Shown here in pieces: positions 36,865 through 46,255 of a stretch of DNA of 64,000 nucleotides. Each line of letters opens with the position of its first letter. The stretch's first letter is position 1. The notes under the pieces are model-generated. The model saw only the letters and a list, made by a program, of their open reading frames with translations. It had not been told where the DNA came from and made no database searches. The DNA is from Maritalea myrionectae DSM 19524 (GTDB lineage: Bacteria; Pseudomonadota; Alphaproteobacteria; Rhizobiales; Devosiaceae): NCBI RefSeq assembly GCF_000423365.1, contig NZ_AUHV01000002.1, positions 729,270-793,269 on the forward strand. Reading direction: 5' to 3'. The position numbers and the translations under genes were made by a program.

Positions 36865-37458
36865 ATGAACAATCGTCCCTACCTTGAAGAAATGATTGAT
36901 GCCGCCAAGGGCGTCTTTGCGCTGATCCGAGGTGAAAAGGATAAGTTGGGATATTTCAACTTTTCGCAATCTGGTTTGGTCGGCAGCTTTATCGCGGTGT
37001 TGATCGGCTTGGCGTTGCAGGAAGTGTTTTCGGGGCCAGGGCCAGAAGATTTGCAGGTGCCCGCATGGGCGAACTTGATCAGCTATGCGTTGTTATATGC
37101 GACACCGTTTTTGGTTGCCTACGGATTTTTGAGCATCATCGGCGAGCGAGACCGGATGTTGGGCTATATGGTCGCGAACAATTGGGCCAGCTTCTTTTTC
37201 ACGCTAATACTCGTGGCGATCTTTATCTTCCAACTGCTCGCCAGCGTTGGGTATTTTGTGATCGTGGTCCTGACCATTTTGGTATTTTGGCGCACCGCGC
37301 GGCTCATTTTGGGCTTCACCATACCGCAAACCATCATCTTTTTTGTGGCGACCATTATGGCCGTTCTGATGGCAGCGATGCTAACGGTGAACATTCTATT
37401 CGCAGCGGCAGGTGTTGATCCGGCTGTATTTTTGGACGCGCAAACCTCAGGCGTCTAA
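36865..37458 (+). CDS. Conserved membrane protein between dapE and truA
   Basis: 197 residues with about four to five hydrophobic segments (GLVGSFIAVLIGLALQEVF; YALLYATPFLVAYGFLSII; FFFTLILVAIFIFQLLASVG; VIVVLTILVFWRTARLILGF; a last helix near 170-190). No catalytic motif or recognised domain. It starts one base after dapE, so it is probably co-transcribed with dapD-dapE, and its end overlaps truA on the other strand by 12 bases. Function unknown. Confidence 0.75.
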   Translation: MNNRPYLEEMIDAAKGVFALIRGEKDKLGYFNFSQSGLVGSFIAVLIGLALQEVFSGPGPEDLQVPAWANLISYALLYATPFLVAYGFLSIIGERDRMLGYMVANNWASFFFTLILVAIFIFQLLASVGYFVIVVLTILVFWRTARLILGFTIPQTIIFFVATIMAVLMAAMLTVNILFAAAGVDPAVFLDAQTSGV

Positions 37459-38199
37459 ATCGGGATAATCCACACCGATCAAATACAGGCCATCTGGCGG
37501 AGACACCGGACCGCATGCTTTACGGTCTGCCGCATCGAGCGCCGCGCGAAAATCCTGCGGCGTCCATCTTTCCCGTCCCACTTCCACCAGCGAGCCAACC
37601 ATGGAACGGACCTGGTTGTGCAAGAAGCTGCGTGCAGACGCGAACACATGGATCATCTCGCCCCGTCGCTCCACATCCAGCCGATCAAGCGTGCGGATGG
37701 GTGAGTTGGCCTGACACATGGACGCGCGGAACGTGGTGAAATCATGCTTACCCAAGATCAGCTGCGCCGCCTCGTGCATCTTATCGGCATCCAGCGCGTG
37801 GGGCACATGCCAGACGCGATTGCGCATGAAGGTGGGCCGCGCTTTTCGGTTTAGGATGAGAAATTCATAGTGTCGCGATAGCGCCGAAAAGCGCGCTTCA
37901 AAATGGTCGGGCACTGGCACATGGCCGGTGATGGCGATGGGCAACGGCTTTAGATGAAAGTTCATCGCTTCGGCGATGCGAAACGAATCCCATTGCTTGG
38001 ATAAATCCAGGTGAAACACTTGCCCCGTGGCGTGCACCCCTGAATCGGTGCGCCCTGCGGCTTGTACCTTCACGCGTTCGCCAGAGAATTTTTCAATCGC
38101 GTCTTCAATGGCGTCCTGCACCCCCTTGCCGTCGAGTTGGGACTGCCACCCGTGAAACGGGGTGCCATAATATTCAACTGTGAGCTTGTAGCGGGGCAC
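37447..38199 (-). CDS. truA: tRNA pseudouridine(38-40) synthase
   Basis: 250 residues; catalytic Asp in AAGRTDSGVHATGQVFH, N-terminal YKLTVEYYGTPFHGWQ, and FLHNQVRSMVGSLVEVG near the C-terminus, all diagnostic of TruA. Its start is at the fmt stop (1-base overlap), giving the alphaproteobacterial order def-fmt-truA on the minus strand. Confidence 0.97.
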   Translation of the reverse strand: MPRYKLTVEYYGTPFHGWQSQLDGKGVQDAIEDAIEKFSGERVKVQAAGRTDSGVHATGQVFHLDLSKQWDSFRIAEAMNFHLKPLPIAITGHVPVPDHFEARFSALSRHYEFLILNRKARPTFMRNRVWHVPHALDADKMHEAAQLILGKHDFTTFRASMCQANSPIRTLDRLDVERRGEMIHVFASARSFLHNQVRSMVGSLVEVGRERWTPQDFRAALDAADRKACGPVSPPDGLYLIGVDYPDLDA

Positions 38200-39125
38200 T
38201 ATTGTGCAACCTTGCCTTTAAGCGAGCCGGGGCCGCGCAAAAAGGTTTCCACATCCATGGCGCCTTTGCCTTCGCGCTGAACAGTGAGTGGCAAAATGGC
38301 CCCCTCGCCGCAAGCGATGCGCAAATCATCGTCGAGCACGGTGCCGGGTGCACCGCTTCCATCCACTAGGCTGGCTTTGATGATCTTGATGCGGACAGGC
38401 TTGTCATTGATCTCAATTTCGAACCACGCGCCAGGAAAGGGCGACAGGCCGCGAATTTGGTTGTGCACCACCGCCGCAGGCTGGGTCCAATCGATCCGCG
38501 CTTCGGCCTTCTCTATCTTTTTGGCGTAGGTCACGCCTTCAGTGCTTTGCGGCGTGAAATCCATGCTGTCGCGTTCCAACGCCGAAAGGGCTCGGCCCAT
38601 CATATCGGCGCCACGCACCATCATTTCATCGTGCAATTCGCCCGCGGTCATGTTGGGTGAGATGGGGATTTCATCAATCAAACCGACATCGCCTGTGTCC
38701 AGGCCTTTGTCCATTTTCATGATCATGATGCCGGTTTGAGTGTCGCCTGCCATGATTGCCCGTTGGATGGGCGCAGCGCCACGCCAGCGCGGCAGCAAGG
38801 AGCCGTGCAAATTCAAGCAGCCTTTTTCTGGTGCATCCAAAATGGCTTGCGGCAGCAACAGCCCATAGGCCACGACAACGGCAACATCAGCATCAAGCGC
38901 TTGGAATGCTTCGACATCGGCCGGGTCTTTGAAATTGAGCGGCGTGCGGACTTCAAGCCCAAACCCTTCGGCCAATTCGTGCACCGGCGATTTACGGTCT
39001 TTTTTGCCCCGGCCCGCTGGGCGCGGCGGCTGGGTATAGACCGCCACGACATCGTGGCCACGGCCAATAATCTCACTCAAAGTTGGCACGGCAATTTCTG
39101 GCGTGCCCATAAAGATGACCCGCAT
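38199..39125 (-). CDS. fmt: Methionyl-tRNA formyltransferase
   Basis: 308 residues: formyltransferase domain with the folate/catalytic site [20 protein letters not shown] and [20 protein letters not shown], then the C-terminal tRNA-binding OB-like domain. Formylates initiator Met-tRNA. It lies one base after def, whose product removes the same formyl group. Confidence 0.97.
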   Translation of the reverse strand: MRVIFMGTPEIAVPTLSEIIGRGHDVVAVYTQPPRPAGRGKKDRKSPVHELAEGFGLEVRTPLNFKDPADVEAFQALDADVAVVVAYGLLLPQAILDAPEKGCLNLHGSLLPRWRGAAPIQRAIMAGDTQTGIMIMKMDKGLDTGDVGLIDEIPISPNMTAGELHDEMMVRGADMMGRALSALERDSMDFTPQSTEGVTYAKKIEKAEARIDWTQPAAVVHNQIRGLSPFPGAWFEIEINDKPVRIKIIKASLVDGSGAPGTVLDDDLRIACGEGAILPLTVQREGKGAMDVETFLRGPGSLKGKVAQ

Positions 39126-39126
39126 A

Positions 39127-39642
39127 TTACCCCGCTGCGCGTTTAGCGATTTTTTGGAATTTTTTGGTGACCCGCTCGCGCTTTAACCGCGACAGATAGT
39201 CGATGAACAATTTGCCGTCCAAATGGTCGATCTCGTGCTGCACAACGGTGGACAAAAGCTCTTCGGCTTCCAGCTCTTGCGCCGCGCCGTTCTCATCCAG
39301 ATATTTTACGCGGATTTTGACCGGGCGCTCCACATCCTCATAATATTCAGGGATCGACAGGCAGCCTTCTTGATAGACCCATGTTTCGTCCGACGCCCAG
39401 GTGATTTCTGGATTGACCATGGCGATCGGGTTTGGCTCGTCCTCTTCTTTGGAGGGGTCCATCACGATGACCCGATGCAGCTCGCCAATTTGCGGCGCGG
39501 CAAGGCCAACGCCGGGCGCGTCATACATCGTTTCAAACATATCTTTAATCAGTGTTTTGATCTCGTCATTCACGGTTTCAACAGGCGTGGCGACCTTGCG
39601 CAAAACATCGTTTGGGATATGCAAAATGGGGCGGATGGTCAT
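39127..39642 (-). CDS. def: Peptide deformylase
   Basis: 171-residue metal hydrolase with all three motifs: [20 protein letters not shown] (Cys ligand) and QHEIDHLDG (two His ligands and catalytic Glu). ATG 39642 ([11 protein letters not shown]) is chosen over the in-frame TTG at 39663. First gene of def-fmt-truA. Confidence 0.97.
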   Translation of the reverse strand: MTIRPILHIPNDVLRKVATPVETVNDEIKTLIKDMFETMYDAPGVGLAAPQIGELHRVIVMDPSKEEDEPNPIAMVNPEITWASDETWVYQEGCLSIPEYYEDVERPVKIRVKYLDENGAAQELEAEELLSTVVQHEIDHLDGKLFIDYLSRLKRERVTKKFQKIAKRAAG

Positions 39643-39818
39643 GGTATTAATCTCTTGGTTCAACTTTGGGTGCTTGGATAGGCCGATTAGCCCTTCGGGT
39701 CAAGAAATTCGGCGCATAGCTGCCCTGCTTCTGTGAGATATAGGCAGAGAATCGTTCAAGTTAAAGCCACCAGCGCTTTAAGGCGGCACATGGGCGCGAA
39801 TCACGATATGTTCTCCCT

Positions 39819-40970
39819 ATGAATGATGTACTTTTTTATGCCTTCGGGCATGGCTTTACCGCACTAGAACTCACTTTGACGGGCGTTGGCCTGTTGCTGA
39901 TTTTGGCGATTGTGGCGCTGATCGGAAGTTGGCGAGCTGGCCAGCAAAGGGCGATTGAAGCCGCGCGCATTGCCGAGCGCAATCAAGAGATGGAACGGCA
40001 CATGGCCGACCTAATGCGGGTGCAAAGCGAGATGACCGGGCGCATGCACACCATGTCGGAGATTTTTGGCAGCCGCACATCGGATTTGGCCAAGGCATTG
40101 ACCGACCGGATTGATAGCGCCAGCCACCGCATGGGACAAACGGTGACGGAATCGCGCACCAAGACCGAGGAGAGCCTCTCCAAGCTGAATGAACGGCTGG
40201 CGGTGATTGATCGCGCGCAAGCCAATATTTCCGAGCTGTCACACGAGATGGTCTCTTTGCGCGATATTCTGGCCAACAAGCAATCGCGCGGGGCATTTGG
40301 GCAAGGGCGGATGGAAGCGATTATTTCCGATGGCTTGCCCTCCAGCTCCTTCCAGTTTCAAGCCACCCTTTCCAACAATTCGCGGCCCGATTGTTTGGTG
40401 CTGATGCCCAACAAGGCGCCCGATTTGGTGGTGGACGCAAAGTTTCCGCTGGAAAGCTGGCAGCGGATTAATGACGCGCAAGATGCGGTGGAACTGAAAG
40501 GCGCGATGACCCAGTTCCGCACCGACATGACCAAGCATATGAAGGATATTTCGGAAAAATATCTGATCGCCGGGGAAACACAGGACACGGCCTTTATGTT
40601 TGTGCCCTCCGAGGCCATTTTTGCGGATATTCATGAGAAGTTCGATGATCTGGTGCAAAAAGCTTTGCGGATGCGGGTGGTGATTGTGTCGCCCTCGCTT
40701 TTGATGCTCTCAATCCAAGTGATCCAAGCACTGCTGCGCGACGTGAAAATGCGCGAACAGGCGCATATTATCCAGTCCGAAGTCACCAATCTTCTGGCCG
40801 ATGTGGGCCGCTTGTCTGACCGCGTGCACAAGCTGCAAACCCATTTCCAACAAGCTAACCGCGATGTGGAACAGATTTTGATTTCCACCGGCAAGGTCAA
40901 CAAACGCGGCGAACGGATCGAGCAGCTTGAGTTTGAGGAAACTAAGGTGATGTTGGAGGGGGATGGGTAG
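39819..40970 (+). CDS. rmuC: DNA recombination protein RmuC
   Basis: 383 residues: one N-terminal membrane helix (ALELTLTGVGLLLILAIVALIGSW), a coiled coil (about residues 40-135), and the RmuC nuclease-like core (GRMEAIISDGLPSSSFQFQA; RPDCLVLMPNKAPDLVVDAK; DTAFMFVPSEAIFADIHEKF). RmuC limits inversions at short repeats in E. coli. It is divergent from def, an order common in Hyphomicrobiales. Everything beyond it until about 50 kb is accessory in character. Confidence 0.95.
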   Translation: MNDVLFYAFGHGFTALELTLTGVGLLLILAIVALIGSWRAGQQRAIEAARIAERNQEMERHMADLMRVQSEMTGRMHTMSEIFGSRTSDLAKALTDRIDSASHRMGQTVTESRTKTEESLSKLNERLAVIDRAQANISELSHEMVSLRDILANKQSRGAFGQGRMEAIISDGLPSSSFQFQATLSNNSRPDCLVLMPNKAPDLVVDAKFPLESWQRINDAQDAVELKGAMTQFRTDMTKHMKDISEKYLIAGETQDTAFMFVPSEAIFADIHEKFDDLVQKALRMRVVIVSPSLLMLSIQVIQALLRDVKMREQAHIIQSEVTNLLADVGRLSDRVHKLQTHFQQANRDVEQILISTGKVNKRGERIEQLEFEETKVMLEGDG

Positions 40971-41379
40971 TTTTTTCCGAGGTCTGCTTTGAGCCCTTTG
41001 TCGCCATTGAATTTTGTTTCCTGATGGGCAATTCCGGCCCAAAGCTGCCGTTGGCCATTGCCACTCGATGCTGCATCTGCAGCCAGCATTGCCGACATTC
41101 GCCGCGCACACACAAAGCCTGAAGGCATATAAGTGATAGAGGAGTGCTTGCGATGACCCGAACGCATTGCACCGTACTCGACTATGCGGAGCAGATGGTC
41201 CGTGTGCCGTAAGCGTCGAAAGCGAGCGTTGGCATTGACAGCGATGCATGGAAAACGTGAATAAGTATCCCAGATGCCGCCCTTTTAGAGCACATCCTAC
41301 CGAGCGGGGTTTTATCCTGTGTCCGAGGACAAAGGGCGCCCGGTTGTCATGATAGATGCGAGATTTTGATATATTTTAG

Positions 41380-41404
41380 TAGATCAATATCACCATATGA
41401 TCTA
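41380..41404. promoter_or_regulatory. Candidate HipB operator 1
   Basis: TAGATCA (41380-41386) and TGATCTA (41398-41404) are perfect 7-base inverted arms with 11 bases between, a centre spacing suited to a dimeric HTH repressor. Located 92 bases before hipB. Confidence 0.45.
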
Positions 41405-41441
41405 TATTAGCATATCGAATTTGATTGCTGCGTTGAAAGTG

Positions 41442-41461
41442 TGATACATTATTCTATATCA
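41442..41461. promoter_or_regulatory. Candidate HipB operator 2 / hipBA promoter
   Basis: TGATA (41442-41446) and TATCA (41457-41461) form a second dyad with a 10-base spacer. It overlaps the place expected for a -10 box downstream of TTGATT (41421-41426), so repressor binding would block transcription. Weak evidence, by position and symmetry only. Confidence 0.35.
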
Positions 41462-41496
41462 AAAGTGGCTCTTGATGTGTGAAAGTAGATCGGAAT

Positions 41497-42096
41497 ATGA
41501 GTTACGCCACCGAAAACATCGCCGCTTCCCTGAAGTCGGCACGTGAAAACAAGGGGTTAAGCCAAAGAGAGCTTAGCGCTCGATCAGGCGTGCCGCAATC
41601 GCATATCTCAAAGATTGAGAGCAACGCAGTCGATCTGCGGCTTTCGAGTCTTGCTTCACTTGCCCATGCGCTTGACCTTGAACTGACGATGATACCAAGA
41701 AAATCGGCGCCGGCAGTCAGATCGATTGTGCGCAGTACGGGCAGTCACAAACCTCAAAGCAACAACGATGCACTGCGCGAGCTTGCGCGCGCGCAACGTG
41801 CTCTTGATGCGCTCCCCAAGGCTTTGCATGAGAACTCTGCGATGGAAACGCTACAAAGACAATTTCAAGAAATGAATAATTTCCGCAACATCTTGCAAGA
41901 AACTGACGCCATTAGGAATATACGCAGCGCGATCGAAGCAATTGAGAATTCTGGGGGGCACAAGAACCTAGAAAAAATTGCCAAAGATGCTCAACGTCTC
42001 CGCAATATGTTGGCGCACAGTATGCCGTCACACAAGATCAACGAACTAGCCAGTAGACCGGCCTACAGCCTAGACGAGGATGACAGTGATGGCTGA
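41497..42096 (+). CDS. HipB-like antitoxin/regulator with long C-terminal extension
   Basis: 199 residues. Residues 10-65 are an XRE-type helix-turn-helix (SLKSARENKGLSQRELSARS, then PQSHISKIE). Classical HipB is about 90 residues; here a helical, charged region of ~130 residues follows (90-175, LRELARAQRALDALPKAL and further amphipathic stretches), ending in an acidic tail EDDSDG. ATG 41497 is used; GTG 41479 is possible. It overlaps hipA by 8 bases, the usual coupling of antitoxin and toxin. The role of the extension is unknown. Confidence 0.85.
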   Translation: MSYATENIAASLKSARENKGLSQRELSARSGVPQSHISKIESNAVDLRLSSLASLAHALDLELTMIPRKSAPAVRSIVRSTGSHKPQSNNDALRELARAQRALDALPKALHENSAMETLQRQFQEMNNFRNILQETDAIRNIRSAIEAIENSGGHKNLEKIAKDAQRLRNMLAHSMPSHKINELASRPAYSLDEDDSDG

Positions 42097-43321
42097 TGTT
42101 TCTGTTCTAAATGTTGAGCTTTATGGGGAGGCTATCGGCACGTTGACACGCGTCGCGGGGGATCGCAGCCTTTTCGCGTTCAACGAAGAGTATATTGAAA
42201 ACTCTGACCGCCCGACACTTAGCTTGTTCTTCAAGGATGAGCTTGGCGAGTTGCGCACGGAATTTAAACCTGTCCAAAAGCAGGTCATGCCGTTCTTTTC
42301 CAACCTATTGCCGGAGGGGCACTTGCGCAAGTACCTCGCAGAGCAAGCAGGGGTGAATGCTGAACGAGAATTCTTCTTGCTTTGGGCCTTAGGGCGCGAC
42401 CTTCCTGGCGCTATTACAATCAAACCGGCGGACGGCGAAATCTGGCCACCGGAGGCCGCGCATGTAGGTGGCGAAGACGCGCCAAAATCCAAAGACAACA
42501 TGCTTCGGTTCTCTCTTGCCGGTGTTCAATTGAAATTCTCAGCCGTTGAGGGCGCGAGTGGTGGGCTGACTATTCCCGCGTCGGGCATCGGCGGTGACTG
42601 GATCGTCAAGCTGCCGTCACGGGAATACATGGGTGTCCCTGAAAACGAATTCTCAATGATGCGGCTGGCCAGCATGCTCGGCATGGACGTGCCTCGTATT
42701 GATCTGGTCGACATCGATAGTATCGCAAATCTGCCAGATGGCACTGATCGCTTTGGAACAAAGGCCTTCGTTATCGAACGCTTTGACCGGCACCCCAGCG
42801 GAGAGCGGGTGCATATCGAAGACTTCGCGCAAGTCTTTGGTGTCTACGGCGAAGACAAATATAAAAAGGCGAGCATGCGCAACATTGCTGCCGTCATTGG
42901 AGCAGAAGGGTCGGATGAAGACATCCGCGAGTTCGTACGCCGCTTGACGTTCAGCACGCTGATTGGCAATGGGGACATGCATCTTAAGAACTGGTCGCTG
43001 ATCTATCCTGATCGACGCACTGCCGCCCTTTCGCCAGCCTATGATTTTGTATCGACAGTTCCATACATTAAGGGTGACAGCTTCGCACTGAACTACAGCC
43101 GCGTGCGAGATTTTGCTGCCTTTGATGAAGATGAAATCTCCCATCTCGCCGCGAAAGCAGCGTTGCCCGGCAAAATGGTTCTTGAAGTGGCACGAGAAAC
43201 CACGAGCGATTTTGCATCGCTCTGGAAGCGTGAAAAATATGCGTTGCCGATGCGCGACGACGTTAGGGCGGCGATTGATGCACTACTGCCAATCCTCCCT
43301 TTGATGAAAGAACACCTTTAG
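42089..43321 (+). CDS. hipA: HipA family serine/threonine kinase toxin
   Basis: 410 residues. N-terminal HipA subdomain (ELYGEAIGTLTRVAGDR), LPEGHLR, a Ser-containing loop SLAGVQLKFS (Ser142, the region that is autophosphorylated in E. coli HipA), catalytic Asp296 in GNGDMHLKNWS and metal-binding Asp319 in AYDFVST. All kinase motifs are present, so it should be active. E. coli HipA phosphorylates GltX and HipT-type relatives other tRNA synthetases; the target here is unknown. ATG 42089 has GAGGA upstream; ATG 42080 is in frame too. Confidence 0.92.
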   Translation: MADVSVLNVELYGEAIGTLTRVAGDRSLFAFNEEYIENSDRPTLSLFFKDELGELRTEFKPVQKQVMPFFSNLLPEGHLRKYLAEQAGVNAEREFFLLWALGRDLPGAITIKPADGEIWPPEAAHVGGEDAPKSKDNMLRFSLAGVQLKFSAVEGASGGLTIPASGIGGDWIVKLPSREYMGVPENEFSMMRLASMLGMDVPRIDLVDIDSIANLPDGTDRFGTKAFVIERFDRHPSGERVHIEDFAQVFGVYGEDKYKKASMRNIAAVIGAEGSDEDIREFVRRLTFSTLIGNGDMHLKNWSLIYPDRRTAALSPAYDFVSTVPYIKGDSFALNYSRVRDFAAFDEDEISHLAAKAALPGKMVLEVARETTSDFASLWKREKYALPMRDDVRAAIDALLPILPLMKEHL

Positions 43322-43631
43322 AAAGCCAATTTTATGAAGATTTTCCCAAGTTGCGAAGTAAAAATTCTATCGGAATGCCCAAGCGAAGGTCCGAAATGTC
43401 CGCATAGCTGTCATTCCATCATAAGCTGCTATTCTATGGCTTTCATCAGGTGATCTCATCAATAGAGATATATCAGCGTTTCCTTTTTGGTCGTGCCGGA
43501 TGGGCCAATCACAGTGCCGCGATTTTGGCGCCTGTGCGGCGTCACGGCATATGAACAATAGAGCGCCATTTTGCCGAAAATGGCCGGAGGTGGTATTCTT
43601 GGACCACCATAGGGCGTCAGGGGGAGGCGAA
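43322..43631. other. 310-base stretch after hipA
   Basis: No gene recognised. Base composition changes from A+T rich near hipA to the local average toward the methyltransferase gene. No terminator hairpin with T-tract, direct repeat or integrase remnant noticed. An open frame reaches back from the methyltransferase to 43500 but the ribosome binding site favours the later start. Confidence 0.5.
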
Positions 43632-44441
43632 ATGGGGAACGAGACTGAATCTGTTATTGATCATTATACCCGTCATAATCTGATGCAACGCATCCGCGAT
43701 GCCTTGCGATCAGCCGGGCACGACCCGGAAAATCCCACGCGGGAGATGCTGGCGGAACTCGACCATTTGCACGGCGGTGGCTTCACCACAACCGAAACGC
43801 AGGTGGCGCTGGCCGAAATTCCAACGGGCTGTCACGTGCTTGATGCGGGCTGTGGCATTGGCGGGCCAAGCCGGTTTCTGGCGGGGCAACATGGGTGCAC
43901 AGTTGAGGGCATCGATTTAACGCCGGAATATATCGACGTGGCCACGCAGTTAAATGAAATGGTTGGGCTTGACGACAAAATCTCCTTGTCTGTCGGCAGC
44001 GTGACGGAGCTGCCTTATGACAATGAAAGGTTCGATGCGGTGTTATGCCAGAATGTCTCCATGAATGTTTCCGACAAGGAAACCCTGTTCTGCGAGGCTT
44101 TCCGGGTGCTCAAACCGGGCGGCATCTATACCATCAGCCATATTGCTGAAGGCCCTAACGCGCCGCCCATCTACCCGCTGCCCTGGGCGCGCACGTCGGA
44201 TGGGAGCTTTCTGGAAACGCCGGAACGCATTTTGATGCTGCTCAAGCAAGCGGGATTTGAAGCGATTGAAGATCGCGCCGCCACCGCACCATCGCAACCC
44301 GGCGGCGGTCCCCAGCCAGGGACAATCGGAGCAATTCCCGCAATGGGCGATGATATGCCGGAGCGCACTGGCAACAGCGCACGATCCATTGAACAAGGGC
44401 GGCTGGTGGCGATGATGGTGGTCGCGCATCGACCCCAATAA
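43632..44441 (+). CDS. Class I SAM-dependent methyltransferase
   Basis: 269 residues. SAM-binding motif I VLDAGCGIGGPSRFLA near residue 70, acidic motif VEGIDLTPEY, motif GSVTELPYDNERFDAVLCQN, and the post-motif FRVLKPGGIYTISH. The general plan resembles sarcosine/dimethylglycine and ubiquinone-type methyltransferases (UbiE/Methyltransf_11); a link to betaine synthesis is possible but unsupported. The C-terminal part is Pro/Gly rich (PSQPGGGPQPG). ATG 43632 is preceded by GGGGAGGCGA. Substrate unknown. Confidence 0.85.
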   Translation: MGNETESVIDHYTRHNLMQRIRDALRSAGHDPENPTREMLAELDHLHGGGFTTTETQVALAEIPTGCHVLDAGCGIGGPSRFLAGQHGCTVEGIDLTPEYIDVATQLNEMVGLDDKISLSVGSVTELPYDNERFDAVLCQNVSMNVSDKETLFCEAFRVLKPGGIYTISHIAEGPNAPPIYPLPWARTSDGSFLETPERILMLLKQAGFEAIEDRAATAPSQPGGGPQPGTIGAIPAMGDDMPERTGNSARSIEQGRLVAMMVVAHRPQ

Positions 44442-44552
44442 TTGGTTGGCGGAGATCGAGGAATTGGCAGCGACAAAGTGACCGCCGCCTAATGATCTGG
44501 AACCATCCCCCGGTCCCATACGTTTCTCCTTACAATGAAAGGAGTGCGAGAT

Positions 44553-45035
44553 ATGATTGATTTTAAGAAGGAATTCTGGAAGCGCCTCTCTAATGTTAAA
44601 TCTGGTTTGATGGATGTGGACGGGCGTTTGTTTCCGATGACGCCGAACCTGACGCCAGAGGATGACGGGGCGATCTGGTTTATCACCTCGAAAGGCACAG
44701 ATGCGGCGGATGCGGCGGAAGCGGGGAAAACCATTCGCTTTGCCCTGTCCGACAACAGTGCCGGTTTGCACGGCTATGTGAACGGCAAAGTCTCCACATC
44801 GCCCAACCAGGAAAAGCTGGAAGAAATCTGGAGCGTTGTGGCTTCAGCATGGTTCGAGGACGGCAAATATGATCCCGATCTGGTCTTGGTCAAATTTGAG
44901 CCGCAGGATGGTGAAATTTGGCTGAGCACGGAAAGCGGTGCTGTCTTCCTGTTTGAAACCATCAAGGCCAATTTGACCCATCATGAGCCGGATGTGGGCC
45001 AACGTGCCACGTTGGATTTTAAGAAGGCCGCTTAA
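44553..45035 (+). CDS. Pyridoxamine 5'-phosphate oxidase-like general stress protein
   Basis: 160 residues with the split beta-barrel flavin-binding pattern of the general stress protein 26 group (MIDFKKEFWKRLSNVKSGLM; DDGAIWFITSK; ALSDNSAGLHGYVNGKVSTS; KLEEIWSVVASAWFEDGKYD). Relatives bind FMN, FAD or F420; the catalytic role is generally unknown. ATG 44553 has AAAGGAG eight bases upstream; ATG 44535 lies before that site and is less likely. Confidence 0.88.
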   Translation: MIDFKKEFWKRLSNVKSGLMDVDGRLFPMTPNLTPEDDGAIWFITSKGTDAADAAEAGKTIRFALSDNSAGLHGYVNGKVSTSPNQEKLEEIWSVVASAWFEDGKYDPDLVLVKFEPQDGEIWLSTESGAVFLFETIKANLTHHEPDVGQRATLDFKKAA

Positions 45036-45057
45036 ATCTGGCAAAAGGACATTCAAT

Positions 45058-45097
45058 TGTGCCGCCGGTGCTTAGGCATCTGGCGGCACATTATTTT
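45058..45097. terminator. Terminator between PNPOx-like gene and AraC regulator
   Basis: TGTGCCGCC (45058-45066) pairs with GGCGGCACA (45082-45090), with inner TGC/GCA pairing, followed by TTATTTTG. It sits between two convergent genes. Confidence 0.75.
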
Positions 45098-45104
45098 GTG
45101 CACC

Positions 45105-46127
45105 CTACACCACCTCATGGTTTTGACGGAACGCGCGCGGGCCTTGGCCTGTCCAGCGCTTAAAGGCGCGGGAGAAGGCCGCGACGTCCGAGAACCCCAG
45201 TAAATAGGCAATGTCGCCCACGCTGAGCTTTTGGCTTTTCAGATGCGACATGGCCATGGTGTGGCGCAGCTCTTCCAGCACGTCACGATAGGCTGTGTTC
45301 TCCTCTTTCAGGCGACGAAACAGTGTTTGACGACTCATGCCCAATTGGGCGGCGATTTGATCTGCCCCCGGATTGCCCAAATGCAAAAGCGGCAAAAGCG
45401 CCTGCTCCACTTGGCCGCGAGTGCTTTTTTGTGTCGATAACTTTGCCAAAAGCTGATCGGCCCGCTCGGCCAGGAGATTGGACATATAGGTTGGGCTTTG
45501 CGCGACGGGCCATGCGGCGACCTCCGGGTGCAGCTCCAACGCGTTCCACTTGGTCTCAAAATGTACCGGACATTGAAATATACGGGCATATTCATCCCTG
45601 TAAGACGGTGCTGCATGCGTAAAGTGGACTGAAAGGATATGCGGGGCGTCAAGAAATTGGCGCGGCCCACACGTCAGCCGCGCAAAGGCATTTTCCACCA
45701 GTTCCGGCACATTTTGTGCGGGTGCCGCCTGATAAACCATATAGGGACGCCCGTCCTGCTGGGTCAGTTCAAAATGCGGGCTGCCCGCTGGATCATTGAT
45801 CTCCATGGCCAGCCGCCCATAGTGCTGCAATTGCTGAAATGCCGCGCCCATAGTGGGGGCGGCATTCATGATCAGGCCGACGATTGAAAGATCGGCCATG
45901 TCCACATCTTCGCCCCAATGCAGCGCGAGCGCGAGATCGCCGGTTTCCTTTTGCGCTTGATGCATGAGCGCGAGATAGTGCTTGAACGGCACCCGCGTGT
46001 CCGGATCCGTCAGATCCATATCGACGAGCCCCACCTTGAGCCGCAAATCGGCAGCATCTGCCCCGCGTGAGGCCGCATAGGTCAAGAGGCCCGCTGCTAA
46101 ACCGGCTGACACTGTGGAATACGCCAA
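45105..46127 (-). CDS. AraC family transcription regulator
   Basis: 340 residues: an N-terminal Arabinose_bd-type ligand domain (LMHQAQKETGDLALALHWGE; VGLIMNAAPTMGAAFQQLQ) and a C-terminal double HTH (AAQLGMSRQTLFRRLKEENT; SVGDIAYLLGFSDVAAFSRA, then FKRWTGQGPRAFR). This is the OruR/ArgR-like subgroup. The start is TTG at 46127 with AGGAG upstream. It is divergent from a small membrane protein gene, which is a plausible target. Confidence 0.92.
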   Translation of the reverse strand: MAYSTVSAGLAAGLLTYAASRGADAADLRLKVGLVDMDLTDPDTRVPFKHYLALMHQAQKETGDLALALHWGEDVDMADLSIVGLIMNAAPTMGAAFQQLQHYGRLAMEINDPAGSPHFELTQQDGRPYMVYQAAPAQNVPELVENAFARLTCGPRQFLDAPHILSVHFTHAAPSYRDEYARIFQCPVHFETKWNALELHPEVAAWPVAQSPTYMSNLLAERADQLLAKLSTQKSTRGQVEQALLPLLHLGNPGADQIAAQLGMSRQTLFRRLKEENTAYRDVLEELRHTMAMSHLKSQKLSVGDIAYLLGFSDVAAFSRAFKRWTGQGPRAFRQNHEVV

Positions 46128-46255
46128 TTCTATCTCCTGTTACAAAGGATCAAGTTTCAAGCAACCTAAGATCATGGACTTAATCTTATATCCGGCTACA
46201 AATCTATGTTCACTAGATCGCTATTCTCTCTGCGAATTGCAAGAAGGACAAAAAA

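Larger units (their letters stand above)
40971..41496. other. 526-base intergenic stretch ahead of hipBA
   Basis: No gene recognised. The first 370 bases are of ordinary composition and hold only short frames (for example 19 codons from 41154). The last ~120 bases are markedly A+T rich and contain the dyads listed separately, forming the hipBA control region. The abrupt change in composition suggests a boundary of imported DNA. Confidence 0.5.

Noticed and set aside
41154-41213. 19-codon frame after a GAGGAG-like site between rmuC and hipB
   Set aside because: Too short, with overlong spacing to the site and no relation to a known leader peptide.
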